The notes: generated from the letters alone by a model not told the origin. A DNA stretch of 64,000 bases from Ficedula albicollis (GCF_000247815.1 NC_021677.1:61872571-61936570); one strand, 5' to 3'. Positions 26,172 to 38,384 are shown, counted from the first letter of the stretch. Translations and numbers: made by a program.

Positions 26172-26415
26172 CATGGAATCCCAGAAGGGTGTGGGTTGGA
26201 AGGGATCTCAAAGCCCATCCCATCCCACCCCTGCCATGGCAGGGACACCTTCCACTGTCCCAGGCTGCTCCAACCTGGCCTTGGACCCTTCCAGGGATCC
26301 AGGGGCAGCCACAGCTGCTCTGGGAATTCCATCCCAGCTCCTCCCCACCCTTAGAGCCAGGCATTCCTTCCCAAAATCCCATTTAAACCTTCAGTGTGAA
26401 GCCATTCCCTCAGCT
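26172..26415 (-). mobile_element. CR1 3' fragment
   Basis: It starts at 'atggaatcccagaagggtgt' and extends to 'cagtgtgaagccattccctc', so it covers the terminal 250 bp of the element. Confidence 0.88.
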
Positions 26416-27159
26416 GCCCTGGTGGGTTTGTAAAGTCCTGGATTCTGCAGCGCATCCCTGGGGGGAATTTGCCTCTCATCCATCAGATGCCTGCTGGGCT
26501 GCTCCAGCATCCCCAGGGTGTGCTGCCTGCTCCATGCCCTGCAGCCACACGTGCTGCTTGCAAGCAGCTGCCCAGAAACTTGCCCTGGATCCTTTGTATC
26601 CCTCTGGGAGCATCAGGAACAAGTGAGGGGCTATAAAAAGTCTCTTCGATATCAGATGGTCAAACCCTGTGATGATTCCAGGATTGCATCCAGAATCCCA
26701 GCCTGGCTTGGAGCCTTCTCCTGGCCTCCCTGAGTGCTTCCAGCTGAGAGGCTCTAATGCACCATAAATAAACCTCAGAGCCTCAACCTTGCTCCAAAAT
26801 ACCAGGGGAACTCCTCGATTTAGGCTGTGCTGCCTCTTGTCCCCTGCACGTGACCCCGGTTGTCCCAGCAGATTCCTGCTCCATGAGGTAAGCTGGCTGG
26901 GATAAATGGGGATATGTGGAGCTGGCTGCACTCAGCCTCTGGGTGTTTATTGCTAGAAATGGTCAAAAAGTTGGGCAGGGTAGGTGGTGGGGGCAGGGAT
27001 GGGGTTTAGTGGCATGATGTGTGTGGAGCGATGATAAATCGGGGTTAAATTAAAGTTGAGATTAGATAAAGGTTATAAATAAAAAGGAAGAAAATAGTTA
27101 ATATAGGAATAAATATCTTTAAGTGCAGAAATAAAACTAAATTAGAAGTTCAGAAAGTT

Positions 27160-27231
27160 TATATATAAAATTATATATATGTGTATGTATATATATATAT
27201 ATTTATATGTGTATGTATATACGTATCTGTA

Positions 27232-27262
<31 letters not shown>

Positions 27263-27320
27263 ATGTATTTAATATCTTTTTATAGATTTAAATCCATATA
27301 AATATCAAAATCTATATATT
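27160..27320. repeat. TA/TATG/TG microsatellite
   Basis: Alternating TA and TG dinucleotide runs, with a pure TG block near 27241-27262. Confidence 0.9.
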
Positions 27321-27325
27321 TTTAG

Positions 27326-27475
27326 CCTGAAAGTGTTCAAGGCCAAATTGGACAAGGCTTGGAGCAACCTGGGATAGTGGAAGGTGTTCCTGCCCGTGGC
27401 AGGGAGTGGAACTTTAAGGTGGACTTTAAGGTTCCATCCAACCCAAACCTTTCTGGGATTCAATGATATGATGGA
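27326..27475 (+). mobile_element. CR1 3' end
   Basis: It spans 'cctgaaagtgttcaaggcca' to 'aacctttctgggattcaatg'. It contains a partial internal repeat (ctttaaggtgga-ctttaaggtt). Confidence 0.82.
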
Positions 27476-28196
27476 AATAAATAAATAAAAATCTATAAAT
27501 AAAGCTTAAAAGAAATTACACTTTCTAAAAATAAATACACATCAATATATATGCAATATTTATATATGTAAATATCATGTGTAAGTAACTACAAGAATAT
27601 AAATAGAAATAAAACTTCAATTAAAGATAGATGATGGTTTGGGATGGGACACCTGCAGTATAAAAGAAGTGCCTGACCTCTGGATTCAGGAATGCCAGAG
27701 CCAGTGGGATCCATCCCTGAAAATGCCCTGGATGGGGTGAGTTCCCAGCTGGCTTGCAGGAAGGAAGGATGCTGGTGTGTGGGTGGGCAGTGTGGGGCTG
27801 TGTCCTGCTCAGCTCACGTGCTGGGGACCAAATTCCAGTGTTAATTATAATCCCATGCCTGGGAGTGCTCGGGGAGCTCCCACTGGTGCCAGCAGGTGGT
27901 GAGATCCCAGCCCTGTAGCTGCTCCTGGCTGGGATAATGGCTGATTGTGTCCTTCAGCATTGCTGGGGTGGCAAAAGCAGCCTGGCTGCAGCCAGCTCCT
28001 GCCTCCTGACCTCCCTGCAGCAGGGCTGGCACCAGGGGCTGCTCTGCACAGGGCATTCCAAAGGGAAGGCTTTGCTGCTGAGCATTTTGGGGTGACAGGT
28101 GCAGGAAACAGAGCAAGAAACAGCACAGGAGCTTCAGAGGAGACACCAGAGCTCCTTCCAGGCTCAGGCGTGTCCAGGAACTCCACAGAATCATCA

Positions 28197-28590
28197 GAGA
28201 ATCACAGGATGGTTTGGGTTGGGAAGGACCTAAAATCCCATCTCATTCCATCCCCTGCCAGGACAGGGACACCTCCCACTGTCCCAGGTTGCTCCCAAGC
28301 CCTGTCCAGCCTGGCTTTGGGCACTTCCAGGGATCCAGGGGCAGCCACAGCTTCTCTGGGAATTCCAGCCCAGCCAGGAATTCCCAATTCCCAATATCCC
28401 ACCCATCCCTGCCCTCTGGCAGTGAAGCCATTCCCTGTGTCCTGTCCCTCCATCCCTTGCCCCCAGCCCCTCTCCAGCTCTCCTGGAGCCCCTTCAGGCT
28501 CTGCAAGGGGCTCTGAGCTCTCCCTGGATTCTTCTCCTCTCCAGGGGAACATTCCCAGCTCTCCCATCCCGTATTTTCCCAATCCAAGCA
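28197..28590 (-). mobile_element. CR1 LINE 3' fragment, about 390 bp
   Basis: It runs from 'gaatcacaggatggtttggg' to the segment 'ctccaggggaacattcccag'. It aligns over most of its length with the copy at 10665, in the same orientation. Confidence 0.9.
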
Positions 28591-29166
28591 GTATTCCAGA
28601 GCTCTCCAAGCTTTTCACAGCCTGTCACCACTGCTGGATGGCTCCATGGCCAGGTGAACCCTTTTCCAGCTCAGCTCCCACACACTGAGCAAGCCCAGGG
28701 ACTCCTGGTCCTGCTCCAGTCCGTGGTGGTTTCAGTGGTACAATGGACAGCAGGCTCTGCTTTCCCAGGAAACTCCTTCCCACTTGGAACTGAGTGCAGC
28801 AGCCCCAAAGTACTGCCTTGGTGGGAAGTGAAAATTCCCTTTTTCCTTGCTCCCCATATTCCCATGGCCTAAAACACAAACACAATGGGATGCACCTTGT
28901 TTTAAATGGGTTTTACATTGTTCAGGTTGGTCCCAGGCAGGAAAATGAGAAAGGCAAGAAAATGCTGTGAAAAGAAAACACTTCAGCCAAAATCCCCTTG
29001 AAAAGTGGGTAAATTATAGGCTTTAAACTTTCCAGTCTGTGTAAATAAATGGCTTAACTCTTGGATTGCTGCTATGGAAGTGAGAGGATCCAGCCTGTTA
29101 CCTACATGGCCAAGCAGGGATTTGTGTGCTTATTTCTATTTCTATTATTTCTATTTCTTTATATTA

Positions 29167-30306
<1,140 letters not shown>

Positions 30307-30694
30307 TATTATTATATATTATTTATAATTTTACATTATTAACATGGAAGTTTTATTATTTTTGTTATTTATATTAAACGTATGAAGGTGTTACTAGATT
30401 CTGTCACAGGATCTACCAGTGTTCCCATTTACATTTGAGTGGCTGTGCCTGGGAAATTCCACATTTTATCCAAATGTTGTTACCTTTCCAGCCAAGGACA
30501 GTGCTTGTTTCCAACAGGCTTGCAGGGAAAATGTCTTCAACTTGATTTTTAACCATTACAGAGCAGGAAATTCATCCAAGGGAGATATTGGACATTGCTG
30601 GATGTTGTTCCTAATGGAAGGATATTCTTTTTTCCCTGTTTTTCTTCTTTTTCCCCATTCTGCCATTATAAAAGTGGTCCATTTTCCCCTCCAG

Positions 30695-30829
30695 ACATCA
30701 GGCATCCAGAAGAACTCTCCCTTTTGAGGAAACCCAGAGACCCATCAAAGAAAAAAAAGAAGAAGTTGGACGATCAATGTGAAGACGACACCTTCGAGCT
30801 GGAGGGGCCGCTGATCACGCCGGGGTCGG
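30695..30829 (+). CDS. FERMT2: FERMT2 coding exon 3: F1 with the lysine-rich loop
   Basis: The exon encodes residues 131-175 and the first base of codon 176: NIRHPEELSLLRKPRDPS, six lysines (149-154), an acidic stretch (LDDQCEDD) and FELEGPLITPGS. The acceptor is TTTTCCCCTCCAG and the donor GGTGAGCT. The lysine run belongs to the long F1 loop that in kindlins contacts acidic phospholipids. The donor joins in frame either to the 33-nt microexon at 34801 or directly to the exon at 35246, because both accept phase 1. CEDD differs from the SEDE-like sequence I recall in mammals. Confidence 0.97.
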
Positions 30830-32820
30830 GTGAGCTGGGGAAAAAATGGGAATGGGGGAAAAACTGGGGCTGATTGAATTTCTGAAGGTCTGTGCAAGAA
30901 ACAGACCCCAAATCCGTGGCACAAGTCCTGGCAGGCTGCAGCACTGGGTTGCACGGATGCATGTCTGGAGCTGGAGCTGTCACGCATTCCCTGGAGCAGA
31001 GCAACCCCAGGCCTCACAGAACCAACCAGAGCCCAAGTGTGGCCACTTGAACACTCAGATCCTGTTGCTGAGAGCTTTTCTTACCCTGTTAAGAAAGGAG
31101 TGAAATGGAAAATCATTCCTAGTGTCACGTTCTTGGTGTGGTTTAGGCTGTGCCACTGTTCGACTCCCCGTTTACAGCCCAGCCAGGGCAGAGTTTCACT
31201 CATTGCTTTAGTGTTGCCTTACTTGAATGGTGTAGCTGTGGATTGTGGTGCTAAATAAATCCTTTTATTGTTGGGGGGTGGTTGGCCAGTCTGGATCCCA
31301 GAGCCAGGGCAGGATTGGGAAGGGAATTTCTGGTGGAGTAACATCCCTGATGGAGTTACCACAGGCAGCAAATTGATGCAGGTGTTTGCAGGCAGAGGGG
31401 TTTTTCAGCTTCTTTCCGTGGCTGCTGTAAGTCTGGTGTCTGAAGGCAAATGGCAGGAGTTTAAACCATAATTTAGGCCAAGTGGGAGCACTTTATCCCA
31501 GATGGATTTGTGGAGAAAGCAGCAGTGGTGAGCAGGAGAGATGTGTCTGCCAGAGCTGTTGGGTTTAAATCCAGCAATCCGAGGGCAGCAGGGCAGCTTT
31601 GATTTAAAAAACCACCTTGGAACTGTAAAGTTGTATTAATTGTTATTCAATCAGCTGCAGGGAAGGTCATGGAGTGTGGTTAATGCCAGTGGTGGCACAG
31701 GGCTTGCAGAAAGGAAGGTTTTGGCTGCACAGGGTGACGTGCGCACAGGTCTGGAACAAGGAAAAATAATTCTCCTTTTGCTCTGATCCCACTCTTTCTC
31801 CTCTCAGCTACTTAAAAATACTTCTGAGCTTGTCCTCTTCCACTCCTGGCTCAGAGAATTTGGGCAAGGCTCCAGTCAATTTTCATTTCCATTTGGCATT
31901 TTCATCTTGAAAGTCCATTCTAAGCCTTTCCAACAGCCAATATTCACAGAGAGCATCTCTGTTAGATTAATAGCAAAGACTTGGCCACCTTTGAGGGAAA
32001 TGTATGCAAAAGCTGGGGTTTATTTTAATTATTTATGGCTCTTCCAGTGAGTCACTTGGCTGCTTTTGCTCTCCTTGTGAATGAAATCACTCACAGCAGG
32101 TTGAATTCCTGCCTGTTCAGGTGCCATTCGATAAAAGTCGTGGGTTTCATCTGAATAAATCATTTCTAGTGTTGTTCCAACATCAGTTTGTGTGCTGAAA
32201 GCTTCTGGAAAACGAATTAATAATTCAGGAGGTGCTGATCTCGGTGTCTTGGGAGTGTTTTGTCACTGAGCACCCCAAACCTGGAAATGAAACCATTAAA
32301 ATCCCAGTGGGCAGGGTTGTCAATACACCCACAGGATGTGTTGCCCAACACTTTCCATTAGAAGACCTGTAGTCACTTGTTTATATAAATTAGCCAAATT
32401 TGGAGCTATTTCTGCTGGAACTTTCCATGACACTGCCTGCCTGGGGCAAAATTTTTAAGAGAAGCTTCTTTTGAGATGTTTCAGGTGTTTGGAGAAAGAG
32501 ATGAGGAGAGCAGTGCAGGGGAAGCTTTGCTCTGATGGAGGAGACACTCAGTCAAGGAATGTGGGGGATATTCATGGAAAAACTTGCCCAAAATTTGGGG
32601 CAAAAAATGAGATTTTCTTTTGTTGGTCCAGTTGATGCTGAGCCCTGTGTGCTGGAGCCACAGTGGCTGAAGCTGCAGTGAAAGTGGATGGGGGAAGAGG
32701 GAAGAGCTCTTTTGGGAAGTGGTTTATGGATGTGATGGGGCTTTAGGGGTGGTTTTTGTTGGAGTTCTCTGCTCCAGTGCTGTAACAATCCATGGGGAGA
32801 GCACTTTTCTCCTGCTTTTA

Positions 32821-32885
32821 TGATCACAGGAATAGCTCAAGCTGGAAGGGACCCTGGGGATCATGGAGTCTCAGCTCCCAAAGTG
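32821..32885 (-). mobile_element. Short CR1 3' end, second subfamily
   Basis: 'gatcacaggaatagctcaag' followed by 'ctggaagggaccctggggat'. Only about 65 bp are recognisable. Confidence 0.65.
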
Positions 32886-33683
32886 CAAGTCTGAAAACCT
32901 GGAAATCATCCCTGACCTTTTCCTTGCAAATGAAGGTGGATTTTTTTCCATTCTCTTGACCATTCCTGCTGCTTTTTTGCTCATGCCTGGTTTGTTGGAG
33001 CTGTCTTGGTGACAGGCACCCATGGTGCTCACAGGTCCCCAAATAATTCATCCAGACTGGGATACCAGCAAAACAAGCAGGAGCATTAAAAGCATCCTTG
33101 TTTGGTGGTTTTCACTTGCATTTTCCACCCTGCCAGGCAGTTTAGAATCAGGTTTGCAATTATTTGGAGTTTCCTGGCCATGATGTTGGCTGTCACTGAC
33201 ATTGATGCTGCTGATTCACATTGTTCTTCTTGCTCCTTGAGATGAAAAACGAGGGAAAGGTTTTTCCATTGGTTTGGTCTTGAATTTTTCCAGTCTAGCT
33301 CAGTTTTCTGTCGTGAGGGTGTGAGGATGGTTTGGAACAAGGAGCTGGAGCGTGGCCCAAGGTGGTGGCTCAGGGCAGCAGCAGGAGGTGGCACAAAAGG
33401 TCTCACTTGTGGCATCTCACCTCTGTCACCATCTTCAACACCCTCAGCAGAGCTCTGGGAGGGAGAGCATTGAACTGCAGGCTTGTATTTAGGAAGGACA
33501 CAGCCCTTTCCCAAAACCCAGTGTGGTGTTGGACCTTCTGGTTCTGGTGGCAGATCTGTGCCCAGCAGTGATGCTGGGTGAGCTCTTTGCAGTGCAATTC
33601 CTGGCTGGTTGATCCTCCCTTATTCTGAAAATCTGGGTTTATATAAAAATTCAGCGTCCCTGTGAGGTGAAGAGGGGCTATTT

Positions 33684-33840
33684 CATTGGATGGTTTGGGA
33701 TGGAAGGGACTTAGAAGGGACTTAAAGCACTTCCCACTCCACCCCCTGCCATGGGCAGGGAAACCTTCCAGGTTGTCCAAGCCCCATCCAAGCTCTCCTT
33801 GAACACTTGCAGGGATGGGGCAGCCACAACCTCTCTGTTA
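33684..33840 (-). mobile_element. CR1 3' fragment
   Basis: It contains 'tggtttgggatggaagggac', a short internal repeat of 'gggactta', and 'ccccctgccatgggcaggga' before ending near 'gccacaacctctctg'. Confidence 0.85.
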
Positions 33841-33870
33841 AGCTCTCAGCTATTTTGAGCTACGAGATAA

Positions 33871-34693
33871 TGAGTTGAATTTTTTTTTTCCTCTTCAGAT
33901 GAATAATTTTTAAATGTTTGGGTGTTTTTATGTCTGCTTTGAGTCGGTACGAGCTGCGAAGCTTCAAAAGCCGGGGAGTAACACGTGCTTTGGGATCAGT
34001 TTGGCACCACATCTCACCACTCAGCACATTAATCCTCAGTTTGTGTGGCCACCTCAGCACCACTCAGCACATTAATCCTGAATTTGTGTGGCCACCTCAG
34101 CAAGCTTTTCCATCTGGGAATGCCACATTTCCATGCCCGGCTGTCCTCATAACGTGAATAAAATAACAGGAAGTCACTTCAGCTGCTTTGCTGCCACCAG
34201 CGCTCCTGCAAACTCCATTAGAGTGGTTCAACCTCACCTGTGCTCTGAGTTGAATTTTTTTTTTCCTCTTCAAATGAATAATTTCTAAATGTTTGGGTGT
34301 TTTTATGTCTGCTTTGAATGAGTTGAATTTTTTTTTTCCTCTTCAGATGAATAATTTTTAAATGTTTGGGTGTTTTTATGTCTGCTTTGAGTCGGTACGA
34401 GCTGCGAAGCTTCAAAAGCCGGGGAGTAACACGTGCTTTGGGATCAGTTTGGCACCACATCTCACCACTCAGCACATTAATCCTCAGTTTGTGTGGCCAC
34501 CTCAGCACCACTCAGCACATTAATCCTGAATTTGTGTGGCCACCTCAGCAAGCTTTTCCATCTGGGAATGCCACATTTCCATGCCCGGCTGTCCTCATAA
34601 CGTGAATAAAATAACAGGAAGTCACTTCAGCTGCTTTGCTGCCACCAGCGCTGCTGCAAACTCCATTAGGGTGGTTCAACCTCACCTGTGCTG
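33871..34693. repeat. 448-bp tandem duplication with an extra 75-bp copy
   Basis: Copy 1 is 33871-34318 and copy 2 starts at 34319, offset by 448 bp. The last 75 bp of copy 1 (about 34244-34318) are a third, slightly diverged copy of the unit start. Inside each long copy a 40-45 bp segment with 'cactcagcacattaatcctc' is itself doubled. The block ends about 110 bp before the 33-nt microexon. Confidence 0.92.
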
Positions 34694-34800
34694 TTCTGCC
34701 CTCTTCCAAAAATGCTCATTTTTGGCTTCTGTCCTTCTCCTGCTCTCCAGGTGACTTTCTCTCGCCTTCTCACTTCCCTCCTTTCTTTCCCTCTCTATAG

Positions 34801-34833
34801 GCACCGATATTCTTTACATCGGCCCCGTCAAAG
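34801..34833 (+). CDS. FERMT2: Candidate in-frame FERMT2 microexon, 33 nt (GTDILYIGPVK)
   Basis: The segment lies between a very strong acceptor (about 60 bp of almost pure pyrimidine ending TCTCTATAG) and a consensus donor (AAAG/GTGAGC). It keeps phase 1 on both sides, so inclusion adds 11 residues (GTDILYIGPVK) between Ser175 and Gly176 in the F1 loop, without a stop. Skipping restores the 680-residue form. A second donor, CCG/GTAAGT at 34960, could extend it to 159 nt, but the in-frame TAG at 34893-34895 would then end the protein. I do not recall this insert in the common mammalian isoforms. It is unproven without RNA data. Confidence 0.6.
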
Positions 34834-35245
34834 GTGAGCTCCACCTCAATAGGACTTTTGCCCTCTGCCTCTGGTCTCTTTGGCTGCACCCTTAGTTTAT
34901 TTTCCTGCTCCTCTAAAACTTTTGACTTCCAAAAAATCTTTAAGCAACAGGTAAAACCGGTAAGTCGGGGGCCACTCACATCCCAGGTGCCACAGAAACT
35001 CAGGGGGCAGGAGCTTCCCGGTGTGGGAGCCCTGAGTCTTGGGCTGGAGTTTTGCTCTTGGAGGAGAGCAGAGAGAGAGGAGAGAGGAGGTTTTCACGGG
35101 GGAACGAGCAGCGCAGCGTTTTCCCGTTGAGAAAAGACAAAGAGGGAAGGTTTTCCATCCACCGGCTCCGGGTTTGCACGGAGCTGGGAGCAGGCAGGGC
35201 TTGGCCCCTCGGCTAATTCCCACCTTTTATTCCCCTCACTGGTAG

Positions 35246-35471
35246 GAAATATCTATTCAAGCCCAGGACTCTATAGCAAAACGATGACGCCGACCTACGA
35301 CGCCCACGACGGCAGCCCCCTGTCCCCCACGTCCGCCTGGTTCGGCGACAGCGCCCTGTCCGAGGGCAACCCGGGCATCCTGGCCGTGAGCCAGCCCCTC
35401 ACCTCCCCGGAGTCCCTAGCCAAAATGTACAAGCCCCAGACGCTGCTCGATAAGGCCAAAATCAACCAAGG
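35246..35471 (+). CDS. FERMT2: FERMT2 coding exon 4: F1 loop remainder, Ser/Pro/Thr-rich
   Basis: The exon encodes residues 176-250 and two bases of Gly251: [21 protein letters not shown], a Ser/Pro/Thr-rich stretch ([15 protein letters not shown]), then [19 protein letters not shown]. The acceptor is CTCACTGGTAG and the donor GGTGAGTT. It finishes the poorly ordered F1 insertion and leads into F2. The ATG at 35284 is internal (Met187 or so), not a start. Its third codon positions are markedly G/C-rich, unlike coding exon 2. Confidence 0.97.
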
Positions 35472-35504
35472 GTGAGTTCAGGAGTTGAGGATTTGGGGGT
35501 TTTT

Positions 35505-35790
35505 GTGCCGGTTTTTCGTCGCAGTGCGCGGAGAGTCGCGTGTAATAACGACGGTGACTTCTTAAGAGTGAGAAGCGAAAGAAGCACTTTGTTGAAAAAC
35601 CAAACCGTATTTATAGAGTGGTTCACAAGTCTCAAACAGGGCAGTAGTTCATTGGACAACAGGAGAAAACATCTCCTGTCACAACATGAAACTGTTTCTC
35701 AGTCAATGCCAGGTGTTAATCTGTGTTTATTAATTCCTTTCTGTTTATCAGAAAGTTATCATCCTGGGAAAGGCTTAGGCTGGAGCTGAG
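35505..35790 (-). mobile_element. Possible solo LTR fragment of an endogenous retrovirus
   Basis: Read on the minus strand, the segment has a CCAAT box (35651-35655) about 35-40 bp upstream of a TATA-like 'ctataaata' (about 35608-35616), followed by a CpG-rich stretch. The lower end reads 'ccggcaca' and a 'tgttgtgaca' start is possible near 35689. CpG density is far above the surrounding intron. No retroviral coding sequence adjoins it. The boundaries and family are uncertain. Confidence 0.45.
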
Positions 35791-35972
35791 AAACTGCCTC
35801 AGCCTGGCAAAAAGCTTCCCAGCCTGAGGAAAGAGAAAAAGAACTCAGAACCTGGAAAGGGCCTGGCAAACTCTGCCTGGGCCTTCAGTTTTTAATCATG
35901 TTCTGGTTTTAATCGTGTTCTGGGCTGCACTGGAGCATTCCCTGTGTGTTATCCCATGTTGGCAATCCGCAG

Positions 35973-36075
35973 GTGGCTGGACTCATCCCGATCCCTCATG
36001 GAGCAGGAGGTGAAGGAAAATGAAGCTTTGCTACTCCGGTTCAAGTACTACAGCTTTTTTGACCTGAACCCAAAG
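35973..36075 (+). CDS. FERMT2: FERMT2 coding exon 5: start of F2
   Basis: The exon encodes the last base of Gly251 and residues 252-285: [20 protein letters not shown] and [14 protein letters not shown]. The acceptor is CAATCCGCAG and the donor AAG/GTACAG. It opens the F2 subdomain; '[13 protein letters not shown]' is a typical FERM F2 segment. The upstream intron is only 501 bp and holds an LTR-like insertion. Confidence 0.97.
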
Positions 36076-36347
36076 GTACAGAGCTCCTTGTTCCGCTTGC
36101 ATTTTGAAATTTCCATCCTTTGGAGCGAAGGGTGCCTGGATCTCTAACGTGCTGTTGTGTTGGTAAATCTCCCAAAGGATTTGGATGTTTGAAAATTGGT
36201 TGTGCAGGCATCAAACCCAGGAGTTGTGCTCCTGTATACACCAGGGGTCTTAGGTGTTGCTGTAGGTGCTTAAAGAGTTGTTAAAGCCACTTCTTGTCAG
36301 TGGCAGAGGATTTTCAGTCTCAGATCAAAGTGTTGCATTGAGATGAG

Positions 36348-36440
36348 AGATCACAGAATCCCAGAGTAGTTTGGCTGGAATGGGCCTTAAAGACCATCTC
36401 ATTCCACCCCCTGCTTTGGGCAGGGGCAGTTTCCAGTGGG
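36348..36440 (-). mobile_element. Short CR1 3' end
   Basis: 'atcacagaatcccagagtag' to 'ccccctgctttgggcagggg', inside the 427-bp intron and ending about 60 bp before the next exon. Confidence 0.82.
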
Positions 36441-36502
36441 TGGGGTGGTGTGTGTTGAGCTGGGCTCCTGGATTTCCAAGCATCCCACGTTTCTGTGTGC
36501 AG

Positions 36503-36610
36503 TACGACGCCATCAGGATCAACCAGCTGTACGAGCAGTCCAAGTGGGCAATCCTGCTGGAGGAGATCGAGTGCACAGAGGAGGAGATGATGATGTTTGC
36601 AGCACTGCAG
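36503..36610 (+). CDS. FERMT2: FERMT2 coding exon 6: F2
   Basis: The exon encodes residues 286-321 in whole codons: [20 protein letters not shown], then [16 protein letters not shown]. The acceptor is TTCTGTGTGCAG and the donor CAG/GTGAGG. It continues the helical F2 subdomain. The only difference I recall from mammals is Ser for Ala in YEQ(A/S)KW. Confidence 0.97.
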
Positions 36611-36686
36611 GTGAGGCACCAGCCCCAGACACCCCTGGGTTGGGGTAGACTTGATTTTGTTTGCTCATTAATCTGATGAATGAAAT

Positions 36687-36900
36687 TATGGAATCCCAGA
36701 ATGGCTTGGGCTGGGAGAGACCACAACTCCCTTCCACTATCCCAGGGTGTTCCAGCCTGGTCTTGGACACTTCCAGTGATGGGGCAGCCACAGCTTCTCT
36801 GGGCAACCTGTGCCTCACCACCCTCAGAGCCAGGAATTCCTTCCCAAGATCCCACCTAAACCATCCCTTCTTCAGTTTAAAATCGTTTTCTAAGCCTCAC
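36687..36900 (-). mobile_element. CR1 3' fragment
   Basis: It runs from 'atggaatcccagaatggctt' through 'gatggggcagccacagcttc' to 'cttcagtttaaaatcg'. It starts 76 bp after exon 6. Confidence 0.87.
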
Positions 36901-37495
36901 CTTGTCTCTGGTGGGAGCTTGGCCTTCTCATGCTGGTAGAAGTTGGATCATTTCCCATCTCCAGATCCTCACTTGAGTTTATGAGATAATTTAAATATTT
37001 GCCACTGATCATCCCTCATGAAAAAGAACTGGACCTGTTTCTACCAAACATGTTTATATCTATCTTAACTTTTAGTTTTGTCCTTCTTAACCCATCCCGT
37101 ACAAACATGAGGTTACTGAACTGTGCCTTTCTGGCTCTCTGCCCCCAAACCAGCTGGGGATAATCTGTGGCTTTTTAAACTATTTATTTATCTGGTTTAT
37201 GAAATACTCAGTGTGATTTGGCATAAATGCTCCACCTGCTATTGACTTCCATGAGAGGCATGGCAGGCATTTGTTCCGTGTGGTCTGGCACACCTTGGAG
37301 CTGTAGGATGCAGAAATATCCCCCTCAGGAGCAGGGCTGCCTGCTCCAAGGGCTCCTCCCAGGAAAAAAAGACAGGAAAGTAGAAATATAATGGCTCAGT
37401 TTACATCCAAGTACTCCAGAGTGGGTTGGGCACAGTCCTTCCTGTGAGATTTTATGGATGTTTTGGTTTTCTGAGATGAAAACAGATACAAAGAC

Positions 37496-37637
37496 ATAGA
37501 ATCCTACAATAGTTTGGGTTGGAATGGGCTTTAAAGGTCATCTTGTTCCACCCCCTGCCATGGGCAGGGACAATTCCACTATCCCAGGTTGTTCCAGCCC
37601 CATCCAGCCTGGCCTTGGACACTTCCAGGGATGGGGG
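37496..37637 (-). mobile_element. CR1 3' end
   Basis: 'tagtttgggttggaatgggc' through 'ccccctgccatgggcaggga' to 'ggacacttccagggatgggg'. Confidence 0.87.
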
Positions 37638-37651
37638 ATCTTACAAATATC

Positions 37652-37915
37652 CATAAACACCTGGTGGGAGGCAGGAGTGGGGGTGGACAGAGGTGCCCAG
37701 TGGCAGGAGCAGAGGCCATGGAACACAGGAGGGTCCCTGTGCACTTCAGGAAGCACCTTCAGACCAGGAGGGTGAGTGAGCACTGGCACAGTTTGCCCAG
37801 AGAGGCTGGGGAATGTCCATCCCTGGAGCTACTCCAAAGCCAGGTGGACCTGGTCCTGGACAGTGGGACCAGGTGACCTCCAGAGGTCCCTTCCTGTTGG
37901 AGTCAGTGAGTCAGG
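37652..37915 (+). mobile_element. Older CR1 fragment
   Basis: 'ctggcacagtttgcccagag' and the late 'aggtgacctccagaggtccc' mark a different, more diverged CR1 subtype. It abuts the opposite-strand copy on its left and an inverted repeat on its right. Confidence 0.75.
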
Positions 37916-37952
37916 TCTCTCTGAAGAATTCAGAGAGACCCCTGACTCACTG
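37904..37952. repeat. Near-perfect inverted repeat with two AP-1-like sites
   Basis: Arms 37904-37925 and 37929-37952 are complementary over 22 bp, with a 2-base bulge and a 3-base centre. Each arm contains the heptamer TGAGTCA/TGACTCA. It could form a cruciform or an RNA hairpin. A regulatory role is speculative. Confidence 0.8.
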
Positions 37953-38384
37953 CCTCCAACATCTCCCCCTCCTCTTAGAACCATAAAGATCCCTTTAAGA
38001 GACTTACTAATCATCTCTCAAATGCATGGAGAAAACAAGGCACCACGATTAGCACCAGAAAACTTTCTCACCCATGATGCTGAATTCTCATTCACTAAAC
38101 AAACCATCCAAGCTGTACCATTCTGAGACTCATATCACTGACTCCAACACCTTCCAACCTCAGCCTGATGGAAAGAGCAGCTCTGCCCTGCTCTCTGTCC
38201 AGAGATCTCCTGCAGGGATCAATGCCTGGAGACTCCTTGGACTGGAACCATCATTCCTGACCCAGCAAACCCTCCCAGTATTTGCTGGCTTCTGCTCCTG
38301 CTGTCCCAAGAGTGACAGCTTGGGAATCCATGGGCTCTTGGGGTCCCAGGAGCATCCAGGTGTGACCCTGGCCTTGCCTTGCAG

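Larger units (their letters stand above)
30830..34800 (+). other. FERMT2: FERMT2 intron upstream of the 33-nt microexon
   Basis: Apart from two old CR1 pieces and a 448-bp duplication near its right end, about 2 kb (30830-32820) shows no recognisable repeat. No further exon was recognised. Confidence 0.8.

Noticed and set aside
34770..34979. 69-residue minus-strand frame overlapping the candidate microexon
   Set aside because: It looks protein-like in part, but it is the complement of the pyrimidine tract and microexon. No minus-strand splice or start signals support it.
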